From positions 1-24,045 of the forward strand of contig CAZYUT010000021.1 of the NCBI GenBank assembly GCA_964650735.1: a stretch of 24,045 bases of DNA, given 5' to 3'. Each line of letters begins with the position of its first letter. Positions within the stretch are counted from its first letter, which is position 1. The DNA comes from Dichotomicrobium sp964650735 (GTDB lineage Bacteria > Pseudomonadota > Alphaproteobacteria > Rhizobiales > Rhodomicrobiaceae). This document shows positions 21,071 to 24,045 of this stretch, one piece after another. The translations under genes and the position numbers were made by a program. The notes beneath the pieces were generated by a model. That model had not been told where the DNA came from. It did no database searches and saw only the letters and a program-made list of their open reading frames with translations.

Positions 21071-21161
21071 GGAGAGGTGGCCGAGTGGTCGAAGGCGCTC
21101 CCCTGCTAAGGGAGTATACGCCAAAAGCGTATCGTGGGTTCGAATCCCATCCTCTCCGCCA
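21071..21161 (+). tRNA. tRNA-Ser (anticodon GCU), CCA encoded
   Basis: The acceptor arms GGAGAGG (21071) and CCTCTCC (21151-21157) pair fully; the discriminator is G and CCA is encoded. The anticodon stem CTCCC/GGGAG encloses the loop CTGCTAA, giving anticodon GCT. A long variable arm (TATACGCCAAAAGCGTAT region) marks a serine tRNA. The T arm has the GGTTCGAATCC signature. It reads the serine codons AGC and AGU. Confidence 0.97.
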
Positions 21162-21482
21162 CACGTATTGAAATTTCCAATCCTGTTCAGGCCCTTGGCC
21201 TCAGCATTGGTCCTCTGCACCTCTAGTTATGCCCCAGCCGGAGTTCCTCGGCGATCCTGTGTTCTATTCAGATGATCCCCGGCTGACGTCCATCCTCTAT
21301 TCCCGCATGTGCGGGGGAACCCGACCACCACCGCACGCGCCACGTTTTTGCAGGCGTCCAGCATTTCAATACTATTTTGCGATCAGGCACAGGCTGCCGA
21401 TGCGTCATATGAAGAAGGCGCCGTATTGGTGCCCGTTTGCTCTGGCTCGTTACATGGCAGATGGAGCAAAGGAGGGGCGGCC
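21162..21482. other. Intergenic region after tRNA-Ser
   Basis: These 321 nt hold no frame with coding character. A small hairpin CCCGCA-TG-TGCGGG lies at about 21303-21316. No duplicate of the tRNA 3' end was seen up to the end of the window, so there is no sign of integration at the tRNA within reach. Confidence 0.55.
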
Positions 21483-22643
21483 GTGCGCCTTGATCGAAGA
21501 CGTGTGTTGACAGGCTTGGCGGCCGCCACCGCAGCCGTCTGTGCACCGGCGGCTGCGCTCGCGGCGCGCGCCTATCGCGGACCCAACGTCATCATCGTAC
21601 GCTTTGGCGGGGGCGTCCGCCGGCGCGAGACAATCGTTCCCGAGACCAGCTACGCGCCGTATCTGTTGCACGTTCTGGCGAAACGCGGCGTGCTTATCCC
21701 ATCAATGACTGTGGCCCAGCTCGACGGGGTGGACACCAGCCATGCAGAGGGCACGCTCAACTTGCTGACCGGTCGTTATCGTGGCTATCGCGATGCAGGT
21801 TCGAAATTTCTGGCCCGGCGTTTGCAGCCCACCGAGCCGACACTGTTCGAGTACCTGCGCGCCAGCTACGATGTTCCTGCCCATCAGGCCCTGCTGATCA
21901 ATGGCGAAGACCGCCCTCAGGAGGAGTTCTTTACTTACGGCGTGCACAAGAGCCTTGGCGTCGCTCATCGCAGCGAGGCGCTCAGCCTGTATCGCTTCAA
22001 GCTGTGGAACCTTCGCAATCGCCTCGCTGAAGGGCGCGGCAGCGAAGCGGAACGCGTTGAGCTGCAGAGTGAGCTTGAAAAGCTTGAACGCCAGGACTTC
22101 CGCGACGCCACGCCGCCAGGGCAATCCCGCCAGATCGAAGCGATGTGGCAGCGATGGCGCGAACACTACGGTGACAGCGGGCTCAAGAACCCTCGCGGAG
22201 ATGCAGCTTTAACAGAGCTGGCCATTTGGGCGCTTCAATTCCTTCGCCCTCGGCTTATGATGATCAATTACCAGGACCCCGATTATGTTCACTGGGGAAA
22301 CGCAACTCATTACACTCGGGCCATCGCCCGGATCGACGCTGGGCTGAAGCGGCTTGTCGCAGCCGTCGAGGGCGATCCCGGTTATCGCGACCAAACCGTC
22401 TTTGTGATCGTCCCGGATTGCGGCCGCGACGCCAATCCACTTATGGGCGTCCCGTTTCAGCATCATTTCAATTCGAAATCGGCGCATGAGATCTGGGCCC
22501 TGGTGTTTGGCCCGGGGATCGCGCGCGGCCGCGTGCTCGATAAGCCGGTCGACCAGACGGCGATTGCCGCGACCGTTGGCGCCATCATGGGGTTTGCGGC
22601 GCACCGTGCCGAGGGACGGGCGCTCGAGGAGATACTTTTGTGA
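21483..22643 (+). CDS. Tat-exported alkaline-phosphatase-fold (sulfatase-like) protein
   Basis: The 386-aa protein begins with a twin-arginine signal (DRRRVLTGLAAATAA, R5-R7) and a hydrophobic stretch, so it should be exported folded. The body follows the alkaline phosphatase/sulfatase plan: a first strand NVIIVRFGGGVRRRE (35-49), the nucleophile-type segment TSHAEGTLNLLTGRYRG, then YQDPDYVHWGN, IARIDAGLKRLV, VFVIVPDCGRD and FQHHF. The usual first-strand metal Asp (LDG) is replaced by the FGGG segment, and the DHG motif reads DCG, so metal binding may be altered. The GTG at 21483 follows AAGGAGG by about 7 nt; the open frame to 21309 is not used. Its stop overlaps the start of the next gene. 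Substrate unknown. Confidence 0.8.
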   Translation: MRLDRRRVLTGLAAATAAVCAPAAALAARAYRGPNVIIVRFGGGVRRRETIVPETSYAPYLLHVLAKRGVLIPSMTVAQLDGVDTSHAEGTLNLLTGRYRGYRDAGSKFLARRLQPTEPTLFEYLRASYDVPAHQALLINGEDRPQEEFFTYGVHKSLGVAHRSEALSLYRFKLWNLRNRLAEGRGSEAERVELQSELEKLERQDFRDATPPGQSRQIEAMWQRWREHYGDSGLKNPRGDAALTELAIWALQFLRPRLMMINYQDPDYVHWGNATHYTRAIARIDAGLKRLVAAVEGDPGYRDQTVFVIVPDCGRDANPLMGVPFQHHFNSKSAHEIWALVFGPGIARGRVLDKPVDQTAIAATVGAIMGFAAHRAEGRALEEILL

Positions 22644-23653
22644 CAGCCCCAGCGGGCGTTGCAACCTACGGCAATCATACCGCCTCGCTATGGCGGCGGG
22701 GTTACCGGCTTCTACGATCCGGTATCCGGCTTTTTATCGGGATTATTTTGTGCCTCACGCCGGTCACGGCCATCCTCGTTCTGGGCTGGCTCATGCGGAT
22801 GATGGCGCGCGAAGAGCGCTTCGCCCGCGCGCGCCTGAGCGGATCAGCAGACCCAAGTCAACGCCCCACGTTACCAGCCTGGTTTGTTTGCGATGCGCCC
22901 GGCAAGACAGGCGTTGTCGCCCGTTGGATTGGTTCGCTGCGCGAGAACATCCGTATGGGATGCGCGGCCTTCGTCACGGTGGCGGCCGCAACCCTGCCGT
23001 TTACACTCCTCTGGCTTTTTTCGTGGTGGGCTGGATGGGAGAATTCGTTCAATAAAGGCTATGAGCAGGCCTGGATCGGCCCCACGCTTGGCTTGCTCGG
23101 TGTCGCAATCTCCTTGCCGCTACTGGCCAGGCTCCCGATGGCGCTCGCGCATCAGGCGGCAACAGGCTCGACCAAGGCCTTTTTCGCGATTTTCGAGGTT
23201 CGCGGTCTCATACGGCTGGCCAGCTGGCGCTACGTGTGGCTCTCGATACTTTTTGTCGCCGCCGCTCTACCTCTGTCGATTGTCAAGGTGGCGCCCGTGT
23301 TCATCGAGCACTGGCGCCCCGGGTTCAGCGCGCGCAGTCCAGCCGAAATCGCGGAGTTTGCCGATGCCTACCGCTTCTGGGCGACGGTCTACGTGCTCCT
23401 CGCACTGATCTACCTGCGCCGGGCCAGTGCGCGCCTCCACGCGCGTGCGGCGCTCAAACGCGAGAGCCGCCCAGCTTCCTCCAAGTGGTCAGGTGCGGGC
23501 AACGTTCTACGCAGCCTGCTGCTGTGGCTGATCTGGTTCGGATTCGTCGCCCAGCTCTATGTTACCCAGTTCCTCAACCATCAGTGGACAGGCTGGCTCA
23601 GCCATCCGCTGATCCTGCTGCCGTGGCTTCCACCGCTCGGCACGTCTGTGTAG
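22640..23653 (+). CDS. Uncharacterised polytopic membrane protein
   Basis: I do not recognise this 337-aa protein as a named family. It has about five to six hydrophobic segments: roughly residues 29-52, 110-133, 146-168, 200-220, 248-262 and 290-312. They are separated by basic loops such as RMMAREERFARARL. The C-terminus is rich in Trp, Leu and Pro (LILLPWLPPLG). Its GTG start overlaps the stop of the phosphatase-fold gene (GTGA), so the two should be translated together and may act together at the inner membrane. A convergent permease gene follows after 206 nt without a clear terminator. Confidence 0.75.
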   Translation: MTAPAGVATYGNHTASLWRRGYRLLRSGIRLFIGIILCLTPVTAILVLGWLMRMMAREERFARARLSGSADPSQRPTLPAWFVCDAPGKTGVVARWIGSLRENIRMGCAAFVTVAAATLPFTLLWLFSWWAGWENSFNKGYEQAWIGPTLGLLGVAISLPLLARLPMALAHQAATGSTKAFFAIFEVRGLIRLASWRYVWLSILFVAAALPLSIVKVAPVFIEHWRPGFSARSPAEIAEFADAYRFWATVYVLLALIYLRRASARLHARAALKRESRPASSKWSGAGNVLRSLLLWLIWFGFVAQLYVTQFLNHQWTGWLSHPLILLPWLPPLGTSV

Positions 23654-23859
23654 GAGGGGTCGGCTCTCACGCTTTGACATCGCGATAACGCGCCCGCCCG
23701 CTCATGAGCAAGCCTCTGATGGTCTCTATGAGGACGGCGACCCGCTCGAGAACAGCCCTGATGGGACCGCCAACTCATGCTCGGACGCGCGCCGGAAGTC
23801 AGCCCTCGCGTTCTCCAGAGCTGTGAGAGCGCAAGTGTGCTGTCTTCGAGCACGCTGCC

Positions 23860-24045
23860 TCAAACCAGCATCTGGAACGCCAGCCCCGACAGGATCGCGC
23901 CCGTCAGCCCGAGCAGGAAATACGCCGCGAACACGCGGGGTTTGACCAGCGACCAGACCGCCGCCATCGCGGGCACGGAGCTGACGCCGCCTGCGATGAT
24001 GAACGCCATCGCCGCGCCCATGCTCATGCCCTGTTCGGTCAGGCC
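23860..24045 (-). CDS. Permease of the ArsP/YraQ type, C-terminal fragment
   Basis: Only the last 61 residues are in the window; the rest lies beyond the right edge. They read GLTEQGMSMGAAMAFI and then IAGGVSSVPAMAAVWSLVKP, ending in a hydrophobic helix before the TGA stop at 23860. The pattern (G...AF..AGG.SS.PAM..V..L.K..VF..Y) is that of the C-terminal half of DUF318/ArsP-type permeases, which include proposed metal or metalloid exporters. The substrate cannot be told. Confidence 0.8.
   Translation of the reverse strand, partial: GLTEQGMSMGAAMAFIIAGGVSSVPAMAAVWSLVKPRVFAAYFLLGLTGAILSGLAFQMLV

Noticed and set aside
21302..21330. Hairpin CCCGCATGTGCGGG followed by GGAACCCGAC, resembling a type I-E CRISPR repeat
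   Set aside because: Only one copy is present; no second repeat at about 61-nt spacing and no cas genes, so it is not a CRISPR array.
21071..23653. Possible genomic island integrated at tRNA-Ser
   Set aside because: No integrase, no repeated tRNA 3' end and no clear compositional break were seen; the following genes look chromosomal.
23654..23859. Possible gene or terminator between the membrane protein and the permease
   Set aside because: No coding frame of good character and no hairpin with a T run; only short imperfect inverted repeats such as AGTGTGCT/AGCACGCT.

Overview
The window looks like the chromosome of a GC-rich alphaproteobacterium, most likely Hyphomicrobiales (Rhizobiales) or a close relative. 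Three things suggest this: a contiguous dnaA-dnaN-recF block, a PhaR-controlled polyhydroxybutyrate (PHB) gene set of alphaproteobacterial type, and intergenic palindromes of the GTCATTGCGAG...GAAGCAATCCAG kind that are common in that class. The assignment is by resemblance only. No rRNA, insertion sequence, prophage or CRISPR array was seen.

Layout. 1-4.0 kb (minus strand): dnaA -> dnaN -> recF, the replication initiator, sliding clamp and recombination mediator. The 3' end of dnaA is lost in a 100-N assembly gap. 4.1-4.6 kb (minus): a small Ala-rich ORF with a perfect Shine-Dalgarno, just upstream of dnaA. 4.6-5.5 kb: gene-poor DNA with no convincing DnaA boxes. 5.5-8.9 kb (plus): an AsmA-like envelope protein and an orphan periplasmic solute-binding protein. 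8.9-9.57 kb: non-coding, with repeated motifs and a strong intrinsic terminator that closes a possible small RNA. 9.57-12.6 kb (plus): acetoacetyl-CoA synthetase translationally coupled to an M20 metallopeptidase. 12.9-16.0 kb (minus): a double-CDGSH iron-sulfur protein, an MFS transporter and purA. 16.0-17.0 kb (plus): an EamA/DMT exporter. 17.2-20.2 kb: phaA-phaB (minus) divergent from the regulator phaR (plus). 20.3-21.2 kb: a CAP-domain lipoprotein and tRNA-Ser(GCU). 21.5-23.65 kb (plus): a Tat-exported alkaline-phosphatase-fold protein coupled to a polytopic membrane protein. The right edge holds the C-terminus of a permease (minus).

How the genes fit together. PhaA (thiolase) and PhaB (reductase) make 3-hydroxybutyryl-CoA for PHB storage, and PhaR is the PHB-responsive repressor. 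Acetoacetyl-CoA synthetase, 6-7 kb away, returns acetoacetate released by PHB breakdown to acetoacetyl-CoA, so the window carries both ends of a PHB cycle. No PHB synthase or depolymerase is present here. Several convergent or strand-switch boundaries carry palindromic repeats that may act as terminators.

Most of the window is ordinary housekeeping sequence. The places most worth a second look are the phosphatase-fold/membrane-protein pair (metal ligands apparently changed), the terminator-capped non-coding segment at 8.9-9.45 kb, and the small ORF next to dnaA.
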